From positions 124,001 through 188,000 of the forward strand of contig DAINXV010000003.1 in assembly GCA_036749735.1 (NCBI GenBank): DNA of 64,000 bases, given 5' to 3'. The notes beneath the pieces are model-generated. The model did no database searches, was not told the origin of the DNA, and was given only the letters and a program-made list of their open reading frames with translations. Source of the stretch: Lawsonella sp012842085 (GTDB taxonomy: Bacteria > Actinomycetota > Actinomycetes > Mycobacteriales > Mycobacteriaceae). A program made the position numbers and the translations under genes. Positions 25,975 to 33,600 of the stretch are shown piece by piece. Numbering within the stretch: position 1 is the stretch's first letter; every line of letters starts with the position of its first letter.

Positions 25975-26712
25975 ATGGCAGACGAAGACAACGAGAACCG
26001 CATCTACACGCCCTCAGAAGCGTGGGCGGAACAGGAACACGTATACACCAATCCGTACACCTCGGAGACCTACACTGCCCGTGAACTGAACGAAGAACCC
26101 GTTCCGGATCCCACCGAATACAAGGAAGAAAAACCCAAGAAGAAGCGCCGCAAAGTGAGTGCTGCCGCGGTGGTTGCCACCATCTTGGTAAGCATCTTGG
26201 TGCTGGTTGTGGTGGGGTTTGGTACTTACCTGTTGGGGACACAGACGGGTCGCGCGGAAGGCTACAAATCTGGTTACGCTGCCGGCTCCAGCACCGTCAT
26301 GGAAAGCGCCAATAGCGCCTTGAACGAACTACAGTCGCTCAGCTCCTCGTCCTCCTCCGTCTCCAGCTCGTTGAAGGCCATGCTGCCACTGGTTAATCCC
26401 TGCTCGGAGAAATACGGAAACCGCGAAGCTAGCCAAACCACCTGGGGGCAATACGGCTGGGGATGCAAATTCAGCACCGACGATGGCCAAAAATTCTCGG
26501 TTCTTATTGGGGAATCGAACCGGTCCAATGTTGGCAAACCGAAAGTGGAGCGGCGTCGCAACGGCCAAACTAAAGGCTGCATCGCCACTGGCTCCCCCTC
26601 CCAACAGCCCGCTTTTGGACTGACGGTGTGGGTTGCCGACTCCAAAGACAGCAACTCCTGCGACCTGGCTCGCAAAAAGTGGGTGCAAGTAGCCAAGGAA
26701 AGCGGCCGCTAA
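25975..26712 (+). CDS. Single-pass membrane protein of unknown function
   Basis: A 245-residue protein. An acidic cytoplasmic N-terminus is followed by a Lys/Arg-rich patch (about 52-61), one transmembrane helix (about 62-88), a Ser-rich stalk (residues 115-130) and an extracytoplasmic domain with four cysteines (NPCSEKY, GWGCKFS, KGCIATG and NSCDLAR), likely two disulphides. I do not recognise the domain. Good ribosome binding site TGGAGG before the ATG. The next gene (YwiC-like) follows closely. Confidence 0.75.
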   Translation: MADEDNENRIYTPSEAWAEQEHVYTNPYTSETYTARELNEEPVPDPTEYKEEKPKKKRRKVSAAAVVATILVSILVLVVVGFGTYLLGTQTGRAEGYKSGYAAGSSTVMESANSALNELQSLSSSSSSVSSSLKAMLPLVNPCSEKYGNREASQTTWGQYGWGCKFSTDDGQKFSVLIGESNRSNVGKPKVERRRNGQTKGCIATGSPSQQPAFGLTVWVADSKDSNSCDLARKKWVQVAKESGR

Positions 26713-26799
26713 AGCTTTTTAAAATCCTCTCGGTACACTAACACTGTGCCGCCTTCTGCCTGGGCGGCGTTTTTGGGTGAGCGCAGAAAGAAGGTGGCA

Positions 26800-27690
26800 A
26801 TGGCTCAGCCCCAGCAGTCTCCAGGACCACGGAAACCGAAACGGCGGTCACTTACCCGGAGCGGTTGGATCCCGGACTATCACGGTGCCTGGGCAATGGT
26901 TTTTGTGCCCATCATTTTGGGTATTGCGCTCAGCAATTTTCGGTTTGCGCAGATTTCCCTCTTCCTGTTGTGGATTGTGGGATATTTCTTCTACTTCGCC
27001 ATGACCAAATGGTTCCTTGCCCGCAATAAGGAACCGTATAGCACGCCGGTGAAGGTCTATTTGCTGGCGACGGTCATCTTAGGTTTGACGACCATCTGGG
27101 CTGCCCCCACCCTGCTGTATTGGACCCCGTGGTTTGCGATTCTTATTGGCAGCACAGTGGCCCTTACCTATTACAGAAAAGAACGCACCATGGTGGCACG
27201 CGGAATTACGATTGCTGCTGGGGTGTTGACGGGTGCTGTTGCCTACGATTTGGGCACCTATTTTGCCCGCAGTACTTTCCGGTGGCTACCGGTACCAGTG
27301 GACTACACCATGGCGGCCACTCTGCCCGGTAGCAACTGGTACGGGACGGTGACGGGCTGGAACTGGATGTGGTTGCTGTCCCTGGTACTTTTCCTCTACT
27401 TTTTTGGCACGGTACCAGTGGTGAAAACAGTTATTCGGGCCCGCCGCAGCATTCCCCATCTGGTGTTCTCCATTGTGTACCACGTGGTGTTGGTGGCGCT
27501 GGCGTTGGTGAGTGCCATCTTCCACTGGACTGGCTGGGTGCTATTCGCGGTGAGTATCTTGCTGTTGGCACGCGCCACGTATTTCCCGCTCAGTATGCGG
27601 CTGCAAGGCAAACGCTGGACCGCAAAGGTTATTGGCATCACGGAGATCGTTGCGACCACTCTTGTAGTCATCGCATTGTTCTTGCCCTAG
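26800..27690 (+). CDS. YwiC-like multi-pass membrane protein
   Basis: A 296-residue integral membrane protein with about eight hydrophobic helices after a basic N-terminus (PRKPKRRSLTRSGW). The stretch GWIPDYHGAWAMVFVP is the YwiC-like signature. Function unknown. ATG 26800 has a Shine-Dalgarno (AAGG, 5 bases). A GTG at 26746, in frame and 6 bases after TACACT (26734-26739), is an alternative leaderless start adding 18 residues. Either the short upstream part is translated or it is a 54-base leader. Confidence 0.75.
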   Translation: MAQPQQSPGPRKPKRRSLTRSGWIPDYHGAWAMVFVPIILGIALSNFRFAQISLFLLWIVGYFFYFAMTKWFLARNKEPYSTPVKVYLLATVILGLTTIWAAPTLLYWTPWFAILIGSTVALTYYRKERTMVARGITIAAGVLTGAVAYDLGTYFARSTFRWLPVPVDYTMAATLPGSNWYGTVTGWNWMWLLSLVLFLYFFGTVPVVKTVIRARRSIPHLVFSIVYHVVLVALALVSAIFHWTGWVLFAVSILLLARATYFPLSMRLQGKRWTAKVIGITEIVATTLVVIALFLP

Positions 27691-27734
27691 CAGGCTGCAA
27701 AACTACGTAGGCCGTAACAACGACACAGACGTAA

Positions 27735-27764
27735 AAGAGGGGCGCCCACAGGGGCGCCCCTCTT
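27735..27764. terminator. Bidirectional hairpin between YwiC-like gene and secreted-protein gene
   Basis: A 13-bp perfect stem, AAGAGGGGCGCCC (27735-27747) with its complement at 27752-27764, closes a 4-base loop between two convergent genes. The T runs are short on both strands. Confidence 0.8.
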
Positions 27765-27817
27765 GTGTGAAGACAGACTGTTTTTAGCGCAGACTGTTTT
27801 CAGTAGAAGTAATTGAG

Positions 27818-28627
27818 TTAGAACCAGTTGAACCCAAAGAGTTGATCCCAGAAACGGTCAGAAGTGCTGACAACTACAGGATCATCGGAAAGCTGGGTGA
27901 TTGCAGCTGATCCCACAACCCATCCCACCGGGCACGTGATGAGTGTAGTTGCAGCAACCACAATGGCGACCACCCAGAAAGCGGCACCGACCAGCATCAG
28001 GGGCCACAGGAAGAAGAAGGAAACGTAAACCAGCACGGCGCCAATACCAGTTAGTGCCGATGCAGCAACGAAAGAGATGGCTGCTCCCGCGACACATCCA
28101 AGTACTCCGCCGCCGTAGTAGGCCAGCGGATCACGGTTGTGTGCTTCGCGGGTCAGTTTTCCGTACTGTCCGAAAGCAGAATTCGGGTCGATGGCAGTAC
28201 GCAGACGGTTCTGTTGCTGGCGTTCAGCAGCATTGAGTGTGCGTGTAACCCCGTTTTTAGCCTTCTCGAAGGTGACAGACTTGCCGTTGACAGCGACTCG
28301 AGCCGTCAAGGGGTAGAGGACGTTTCGCTGGGAGTCGTAGCCGCGGAGCGGGAGGTTAAGGAGAGCAGTGCCATCCGTTGCAACCAGTTGAAGAGACTGG
28401 GCGTCGGGGGTGAGTCGGACAGTACCACGATCGATGTACATGGTGTTGCCGTCGGTAGAGAAACCACCAACTGCGAACTTATCGGCGTATTTCTGGGCTA
28501 CTTCCTGGAATTTTGCCGGGTCCTGGGGCAAAGCCACTTCGGCAGCATTCGCGTTAGTGGCCTGTACACCGGTAAGTCCGACTGCCGTGACGACAGCGAG
28601 CGCCAGTGTCTTCAGCAGAGTTTTCAT
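27818..28627 (-). CDS. Exported protein of unknown function with C-terminal membrane segments
   Basis: A 269-residue protein with a clear signal peptide (KTLLKTLALAVV core, predicted cleavage after NANA near residue 28). A mature domain (about 30-160) contains FSTDGNTMYIDRGTVRLTPD. Three long hydrophobic stretches (about 172-260), rich in Gly/Ala/Val, could insert in the membrane. It has a perfect AAGGAGG ribosome binding site. I recall related short exported proteins in corynebacteria but cannot assign a function. Confidence 0.75.
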   Translation of the reverse strand: MKTLLKTLALAVVTAVGLTGVQATNANAAEVALPQDPAKFQEVAQKYADKFAVGGFSTDGNTMYIDRGTVRLTPDAQSLQLVATDGTALLNLPLRGYDSQRNVLYPLTARVAVNGKSVTFEKAKNGVTRTLNAAERQQQNRLRTAIDPNSAFGQYGKLTREAHNRDPLAYYGGGVLGCVAGAAISFVAASALTGIGAVLVYVSFFFLWPLMLVGAAFWVVAIVVAATTLITCPVGWVVGSAAITQLSDDPVVVSTSDRFWDQLFGFNWF

Positions 28628-28718
28628 AACTCCTCCTTAATGGAATGTGGTCTTCATCACATTAAATGATTACCGTTCAGTAAGTGTTGTTTGATTGCTC
28701 TCAGCGTATTTTATTAAT

Positions 28719-28755
28719 AAAAAAGTCCCCCACGCCAGGCTGGCATGGGGGACTT
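28719..28755 (-). terminator. Intrinsic terminator of groL
   Basis: On the minus strand AAAGTCCCCCATGCC pairs with GGCGTGGGGGACTTT around a short loop, followed by TTTTTTA. It starts about 23 bases after the groL stop. Confidence 0.93.
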
Positions 28756-28777
28756 TACGTTTCAGGAAACGGTTGGT

Positions 28778-30397
28778 TTAGTACATTCCAGCCATTTCGT
28801 CCTGCGGAGGAGCAACCGGAGCCGGGGGCTCAGGCTTGTCGGCAATAACTGCCTCAGTGGTGAGGAACAGGCCGGCAATGGAGGCGGCGTTCTGCAGGGC
28901 AGAGCGAGTCACCTTCACCGGGTCGTTAATGCCAGCTTCCAGCAGGTCCTCGTAGTTGCCGGTATCGGCGTTGAGGCCTTCGTTGGTGGGAAGGCTACGA
29001 ACCTTCTCCGCCACGACGCCTGGTTCGAGACCAGCGTTGAGAGCAATCTGCTTGAGCGGTGAGGAGAGAGCAGACCGCACGATGCGAGCACCGGTGTCTT
29101 CGTCTCCTTCAAGTTCAAGATCATCGATGGCGGATTCGCACTGCACGAGAGCAACGCCACCACCGGCGACGATGCCTTCCTCGACGGCAGCCTTCGCGTT
29201 GCGGACGGCGTCCTCAATGCGGTGCTTGCGTTCCTTCAGTTCCACCTCAGTAGCGGCACCAGCCTTGATGACGGCAACGCCGCCAGCCAGCTTGGCGAGA
29301 CGCTCCTGCAGCTTCTCTTTGTCGTATTCAGACTCGGAAGCAGCCAGTTCAGCCTTGATCTGGTTGACGCGTCCTTCGATCTGCTCTGCGGAAACAGCAC
29401 CGTCCACGATGGTGGTTTCTTCCTTGGTGACGACAACCTTGCGGGCGCGTCCCAGGATGGCGAGATCAGCGGTGTCGAGGCTGAGTCCAACCTCTTCGGC
29501 GATAACCTGGCCACCGGTGAGGATAGCCATATCCTGCATCATGGCCTTGCGACGGTCACCGAAGCCCGGAGCCTTCACAGCAACGGACTTGAAGGTGCCG
29601 CGAATCTTGTTCACGACGAGGGTGGAGAGGGCTTCGCCTTCCACGTCTTCGGCGATGATGAGCAGCGGTTTGCCGGACTGCATGACCTTCTCAAGGATGG
29701 GCAGCAGTTCTTTAATGTTGGAGATCTTGCCCTGGTTGATCAGGATGTAGGGATCTTCCAGTACTGCTTCCTGGCGCTCGAGGTCAGTGGCAAAGTATCC
29801 GGAGATGTAGCCCTTGTCGAAGCGCATACCTTCGGTGAGTTCGAGGTCGAGACCAAAGGTGTTGGCCTCTTCCACGGTAATGACGCCTTCCTTGCCAACT
29901 TTATCCATGGCTTCGGCGATCAGTTCACCAATCTCCTGGTCGCCAGCTGAAATGCCAGCGGTGTTGGCGATCTGCTCCTTGGTTTCTACCTCGGTGGCAG
30001 AAGCAAGCAGCGCCTTTACGACAACGTCAACGGCCTTGTCGATGCCGCGGCGGATACCCATGGGGTTGGAGCCGGCAGCAACGTTGCGCAGACCTTCGTG
30101 GACGAGGGACTGTGCCAGAACGGTAGCAGTGGTGGTGCCGTCACCAGCGACATCATCAGTCTTCTTGGCGACTTCTTTAACCAGCTCTGCGCCGATCTTC
30201 TCGTAGGGCTCTTCCAGTTCGATTTCCTTAGCGATGGACACACCATCGTTGGTAATCGTGGGAGCTCCCCACTTCTTTTCTAGTACGACGTTGCGACCTT
30301 TGGGTCCCAACGTGACCTTGACGGTATCTGCGAGGGTGTCGAGACCTCGCTCGAGACCACGACGGGCCTCTTCGTCAAATGCAATCATCTTGGACAT
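28778..30397 (-). CDS. groL: 60 kDa chaperonin GroEL
   Basis: A 539-residue chaperonin. Typical segments are ADTVKVTLGPKGRNVVLEKK, NDGVSIAKEIELE, AGDGTTTATVLAQ (ATP site) and the apical domain. It stands alone without groES, as the second GroEL of actinobacteria usually does. The C-terminus is PPQDEMAGMY rather than the usual repeated GGM tail, and it lacks the His-rich tail of GroEL1. Two CIRCE elements upstream show HrcA control. Confidence 0.97.
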   Translation of the reverse strand: MSKMIAFDEEARRGLERGLDTLADTVKVTLGPKGRNVVLEKKWGAPTITNDGVSIAKEIELEEPYEKIGAELVKEVAKKTDDVAGDGTTTATVLAQSLVHEGLRNVAAGSNPMGIRRGIDKAVDVVVKALLASATEVETKEQIANTAGISAGDQEIGELIAEAMDKVGKEGVITVEEANTFGLDLELTEGMRFDKGYISGYFATDLERQEAVLEDPYILINQGKISNIKELLPILEKVMQSGKPLLIIAEDVEGEALSTLVVNKIRGTFKSVAVKAPGFGDRRKAMMQDMAILTGGQVIAEEVGLSLDTADLAILGRARKVVVTKEETTIVDGAVSAEQIEGRVNQIKAELAASESEYDKEKLQERLAKLAGGVAVIKAGAATEVELKERKHRIEDAVRNAKAAVEEGIVAGGGVALVQCESAIDDLELEGDEDTGARIVRSALSSPLKQIALNAGLEPGVVAEKVRSLPTNEGLNADTGNYEDLLEAGINDPVKVTRSALQNAASIAGLFLTTEAVIADKPEPPAPVAPPQDEMAGMY

Positions 30398-30509
30398 AAG
30401 CTTTAATGTCTTCCTCTGTTGATGGGTTGACTTTGGCCGACACTGCCAAGCTGAAGCAGTTCCCGCGACGGACGACCGGCTGTGTCTGGACCGATCTTAC
30501 TGTTCAGCT

Positions 30510-30536
30510 TTGGCACTCCCAGTGATTGAGTGCTAA
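30510..30536. promoter_or_regulatory. CIRCE operator, proximal copy
   Basis: On the minus strand TTAGCACTC-N9-GAGTGCCAA, matching the HrcA-binding CIRCE consensus at 17 of 18 arm positions. It lies about 115 bp before groL. Confidence 0.93.
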
Positions 30537-30543
30537 CTCTTTT

Positions 30544-30570
30544 TTAGCACTCGATGGGTGAGAGTGCAAG
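30544..30570. promoter_or_regulatory. CIRCE operator, distal copy
   Basis: On the plus strand TTAGCACTC-N9-GAGTGCAAG. It is separated from the proximal copy by 7 bases. Tandem CIRCE copies suggest tight HrcA repression of groL. Confidence 0.9.
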
Positions 30571-30653
30571 AAATGTATGGCCCCGGAAATTGCACTGAAC
30601 ACCCTCAAAATCCACTTATTTTTCACATAGTGATAATTATTTTCCATTTTCTA

Positions 30654-30683
30654 TTGACATGAGTGAGTTAGCTCACTTATTGT
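30654..30683 (+). promoter_or_regulatory. Promoter with embedded palindrome, upstream of leader peptide
   Basis: TTGACA (30654-30659) and TATTGT (30678-30683) are spaced 18 bases. The spacer holds the perfect palindrome AGTGAG-TTAG-CTCACT (30662-30677), whose core GTGA-N6-TCAC fits a CRP/GlxR-type site. A factor bound there should block polymerase. The predicted transcript starts at or next to the leader-peptide ATG at 30691. Confidence 0.6.
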
Positions 30684-30690
30684 GGTGTTC

Positions 30691-30747
30691 ATGAATCTTC
30701 AGCGACATGTAGTAGCCCGCAGCCACCGTAGGGTCATCACCGACTAG
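30691..30747 (+). CDS. Candidate 18-residue leader peptide
   Basis: The frame reads MNLQRHVVARSHRRVITD and stops at TAG 30745-30747. It has four Arg, three Val, two His, one Ile and one Leu. Its ATG is 7 bases after the -10 hexamer, so it would be translated from a leaderless mRNA. A strong hairpin overlaps its last codons and stop. This layout is typical of ribosome-mediated attenuation. Translation is inferred, not shown. Confidence 0.5.
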   Translation: MNLQRHVVARSHRRVITD

Positions 30748-30824
30748 CCCCCTACCGTGGCGGACAGCAGCGCTGGTCACTTCACCCCACAATGTGGCGT
30801 CGCCACTTCCCCGACCAGCAAAGG
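30722..30824 (+). promoter_or_regulatory. Structured leader RNA upstream of the LeuA-domain gene
   Basis: GCCACCGTAGGG (30722-30733) can pair with CCCTACCGTGGC (30750-30761), with the leader stop codon in the loop. GCTGGTC (30772-30778) pairs with GACCAGC (30813-30819), ending right at the Shine-Dalgarno AAAGG (30820-30824). CGCCAC (30801-30806) can pair either with the local GTGGCG (30794-30799) or with GTGGCG (30757-30762) of the first hairpin. The folds are thus partly exclusive and could control translation. No T-run terminator is present. Confidence 0.45.
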
Positions 30825-30830
30825 CTACTC

Positions 30831-31343
30831 ATGTCCACCACAACCACCTATCCCACCAACGTCGCGACTTTTCTACAGCACGAAAAAGCGCCCCTCGTAT
30901 ACGGCCCCCTACACCTACTGAGTTTCCACACCAGCACCACCGGCTTCACCCGCAATACTTACGTTGGTCTTATTGACAAGGATGGCACCAGCAACTGCCT
31001 CATCGCCGAAGCGGCTGGACCCGTCCAAGCTCTTCTCCACATGTTGGATCAGCTGGGATACCGCCTAGAGATCGTCACCTTCCGGCAGCGCAAAATTACT
31101 CACGCTGGCCACACCCGCTACTTGAGTGCACTGGAAATCGACAATGGCCGCTTCACCCATTGGTCGCTTGGAGTGGGCGACACCAGCGAGACCAGCAGCC
31201 ACCAGTCACTTATTAACGCAGCCAACGCGCTCCATGCGGCGCGCAGCTTCACCCCGGAAAGTTTCACCCACAAAGAAGGCGGTGACGGGGCCAACCTGGC
31301 TTCCGTCACCGCCTCCGAACTAGCTTTTAGGCGTCCTGCTTAG
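30831..31343 (+). CDS. Stand-alone LeuA regulatory (allosteric) domain-like protein
   Basis: A 170-residue protein that aligns by eye with the C-terminal regulatory domain of 2-isopropylmalate synthase. Matching positions include AGPVQALLHMLDQLGYRLEI, a following GHTRYLSALEID strand, HWSLGVGD and SLINAANAL. The catalytic TIM barrel is absent. That domain binds leucine and dimerises in LeuA; here it could sense a branched-chain or related acid, or bind another LeuA, which is inference. Start ATG 30831 has AAAGG 6 bases upstream; an upstream in-frame ATG at 30792 lies inside the leader hairpins. Its 3' end overlaps the convergent mmpL-type gene by 17 bp. Confidence 0.65.
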   Translation: MSTTTTYPTNVATFLQHEKAPLVYGPLHLLSFHTSTTGFTRNTYVGLIDKDGTSNCLIAEAAGPVQALLHMLDQLGYRLEIVTFRQRKITHAGHTRYLSALEIDNGRFTHWSLGVGDTSETSSHQSLINAANALHAARSFTPESFTHKEGGDGANLASVTASELAFRRPA

Positions 31344-33453
31344 CGAGCTTGGAAGGCCACCACATAAGGTTGCCTCCCTTCTCAAACAGTGCTGGGATAA
31401 TAAGCGTTCGCACCAGGAACGTATCCAGCAGCACACCCAGCGACACAATGATGCCGACTTGTGCCATCACAATGAGCGGCAGCACACCCAACACCACGAA
31501 GACTGCGGCCAGCACAATACCCGCGGAGGTAATGACGCCACCGGTGTAGGCCACCGCACGTACCATCGCCTCCTTGGTGCCATAGTCGGGCACCATCTGG
31601 CGCGCTCGCACCACCAGGAAGATGGAGTAGTCAACACCCAGCGCCACCAGGAACAGGAAGCTGTAGATCGGTACTGTCCAGTCGAGGGCAGGGAAGTCGA
31701 AAATGAATTTCGAGACAAAAGCACCCATACCGAAAGCGCCCAGTGCCGACAGTGTCGTCGCCACCATCATGAGCAGTGGCGCCAAGAAGGCCCGCAACAC
31801 CACCACCAGCATGGCGAAGACAACCAGCAGCACCAACGGGAAGACGAGCTTCATGTCCGTCTTCGCGGCATTCGCTTGGTCCAGGGCTTTCGCGTCAGAA
31901 CCACCCACATAAACCTCGCCACTGAAGGCGCCTCGCATATCGTCAATCACTTGGAGAGCTTCCGGGGTGCCGGGTTCATAATCAGTGAAAACATTCCAGC
32001 GCTGCCACTCGTCCTTCTTGTCGAGAGGATTCGGGGCAACCTGCTGCACGCCCTTCACACTCTGGAGGGTCTTTTGCAGCACCATCGGATTCACTTCGGT
32101 GGAGGCCACCACGTCAATACCAGAAGCAAAACCGGCCGGGTAGTGGTTTTCCAGCTGGTCCAAGCCAGCGACCGACTCAGTGTCAGTGGTGAACTGTTCG
32201 GTTTGCGACAGTCCATAGTTGGCGCTCGTCATGCCGAGTGACAGCAAAATGAGCAGTATGGTACCGGCGGCCAACACTGTGGTGGGGCGCTTGGACACCC
32301 AGTTGGCAACGCTGTACCACTTGTTGTCGGGAGCTTTCGCCTTGTTTTGTGCCTGCTCCGAATCCAGCTCCGCAGTAGCTTCCTCTGCCGAATCGGCAGG
32401 TGCGTCCTCGTCCGGTTTCGGGACGAAAGGCCAAAAGACCCAACGCGGCGCAATTAGGTAGGCGGCAGGCAGGGCTGTCAGGGTGGCGAACAGTGCGACC
32501 AAAAGGCCAATGGGGGCGCCTGCACCCAGGTTGCGAATATTGGGTTGGGTGGACAGCAGCAGCATCAAAATGGCAGCAACCACCGTGAGGTTGGATGCCA
32601 AAATTGCGGGGAGTGATCCCTTCCAGGCCTTCCACAATGCCCGTTGCTTATTGTGGTCGAGCCGCAGTTCATCCCGGTATCGGGAGGTCAACAGCAAGGC
32701 GTAGTTGGTTCCGGCACCGAACACCAGGACGGACACGATGCCGGCGGTGGAGGCGTCAAAGGAGTAGCCGGCCGCCTCCAACATATTGCCCGCCAAAACG
32801 GTGGCGACCCGATCCGCCACACCCACAATGAGGAGGGGAATAATCCACAGGATTGGGGAGCGGTAGGTCAAAAGAAGCAGCACCGCGACCACCGCAGCGG
32901 AAAGAGCCAAGAGTCGGAAGTCTGCACCCTCAAAAGCGTTCGCCGAGTCGGCCGCAAAAGCGGGACCGCCAGTGGTGTTCAGCTGCAGGGAGTCGGGCAG
33001 ACCATCTTGCGCTGCCTCCCGCACCTCATCCACTACCGGGATCAGGTTGAAGCCATCGAGCTCCGTGGTGATGGGCACCAGGAACAGTATGGCTTTGCCA
33101 TCCTTGGAGGGAATAAACGGCGGCATCCCCTGCGCGGCTTGCTGCTCCTCGGCAGCACCAATCTTGCGGTCGGTGGCCATCATGCGCTTATAGGCGGCCA
33201 TGCCAGCAGCCTTGTCTGCGTCGGTAATCTCACCCCCGTCGGAGCGAGTGACTACCGCCAACATGGGGGCAGAACCACTAGTGGTATTTTCTGCCACAAT
33301 CTTTTCGACTTTGGCGGATTCTGCACCATCCGGCAAGAAGGTCGGTGCACTTCCGTCATCCCCACTGGAGGGAACTCCAAAAATGATTCCGAAGGCGGCA
33401 GCAAGAGTTGATAATAGGACTACCTGCGCAAGGGCGACACGCTTTTTCTCCAT
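31327..33453 (-). CDS. MmpL/RND-family membrane transporter
   Basis: A 708-residue MMPL-family protein with two repeats, each of one helix, a large extracytoplasmic loop and a five-helix bundle. Examples are LVFGAGTNYALLLTSRYRDEL in the first half and LVALGVDYSIFLVVRARQM in the second, carrying the Asp-Tyr motif of the proton path. It probably exports a lipid or hydrophobic compound. Start ATG 33453 is chosen over a TTG at 33492 because GATAAT lies 6 bases upstream (leaderless). No accessory MmpS or polyketide genes adjoin it. Confidence 0.88.
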   Translation of the reverse strand: MEKKRVALAQVVLLSTLAAAFGIIFGVPSSGDDGSAPTFLPDGAESAKVEKIVAENTTSGSAPMLAVVTRSDGGEITDADKAAGMAAYKRMMATDRKIGAAEEQQAAQGMPPFIPSKDGKAILFLVPITTELDGFNLIPVVDEVREAAQDGLPDSLQLNTTGGPAFAADSANAFEGADFRLLALSAAVVAVLLLLTYRSPILWIIPLLIVGVADRVATVLAGNMLEAAGYSFDASTAGIVSVLVFGAGTNYALLLTSRYRDELRLDHNKQRALWKAWKGSLPAILASNLTVVAAILMLLLSTQPNIRNLGAGAPIGLLVALFATLTALPAAYLIAPRWVFWPFVPKPDEDAPADSAEEATAELDSEQAQNKAKAPDNKWYSVANWVSKRPTTVLAAGTILLILLSLGMTSANYGLSQTEQFTTDTESVAGLDQLENHYPAGFASGIDVVASTEVNPMVLQKTLQSVKGVQQVAPNPLDKKDEWQRWNVFTDYEPGTPEALQVIDDMRGAFSGEVYVGGSDAKALDQANAAKTDMKLVFPLVLLVVFAMLVVVLRAFLAPLLMMVATTLSALGAFGMGAFVSKFIFDFPALDWTVPIYSFLFLVALGVDYSIFLVVRARQMVPDYGTKEAMVRAVAYTGGVITSAGIVLAAVFVVLGVLPLIVMAQVGIIVSLGVLLDTFLVRTLIIPALFEKGGNLMWWPSKLAKQDA

Positions 33454-33600
33454 AAGGCAATTATCGCAATGGATTCGGTTCCCCGCACCCAAAACCTAGA
33501 ATTTCATGGGGTTTTGAGGTTCGCCTGTAGCGTATTATTGGTACTAACTTACGAATTGGCACTGAGTCGAGTTACCCAAACCTCCGGAGGAGGATTTTAT

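Noticed and set aside
30528..30552. Inverted repeat GAGTGCTAA...TTAGCACTC read as one reversed CIRCE
   Set aside because: The arms belong to two neighbouring, correctly oriented CIRCE elements; the outward arrangement is a by-product.
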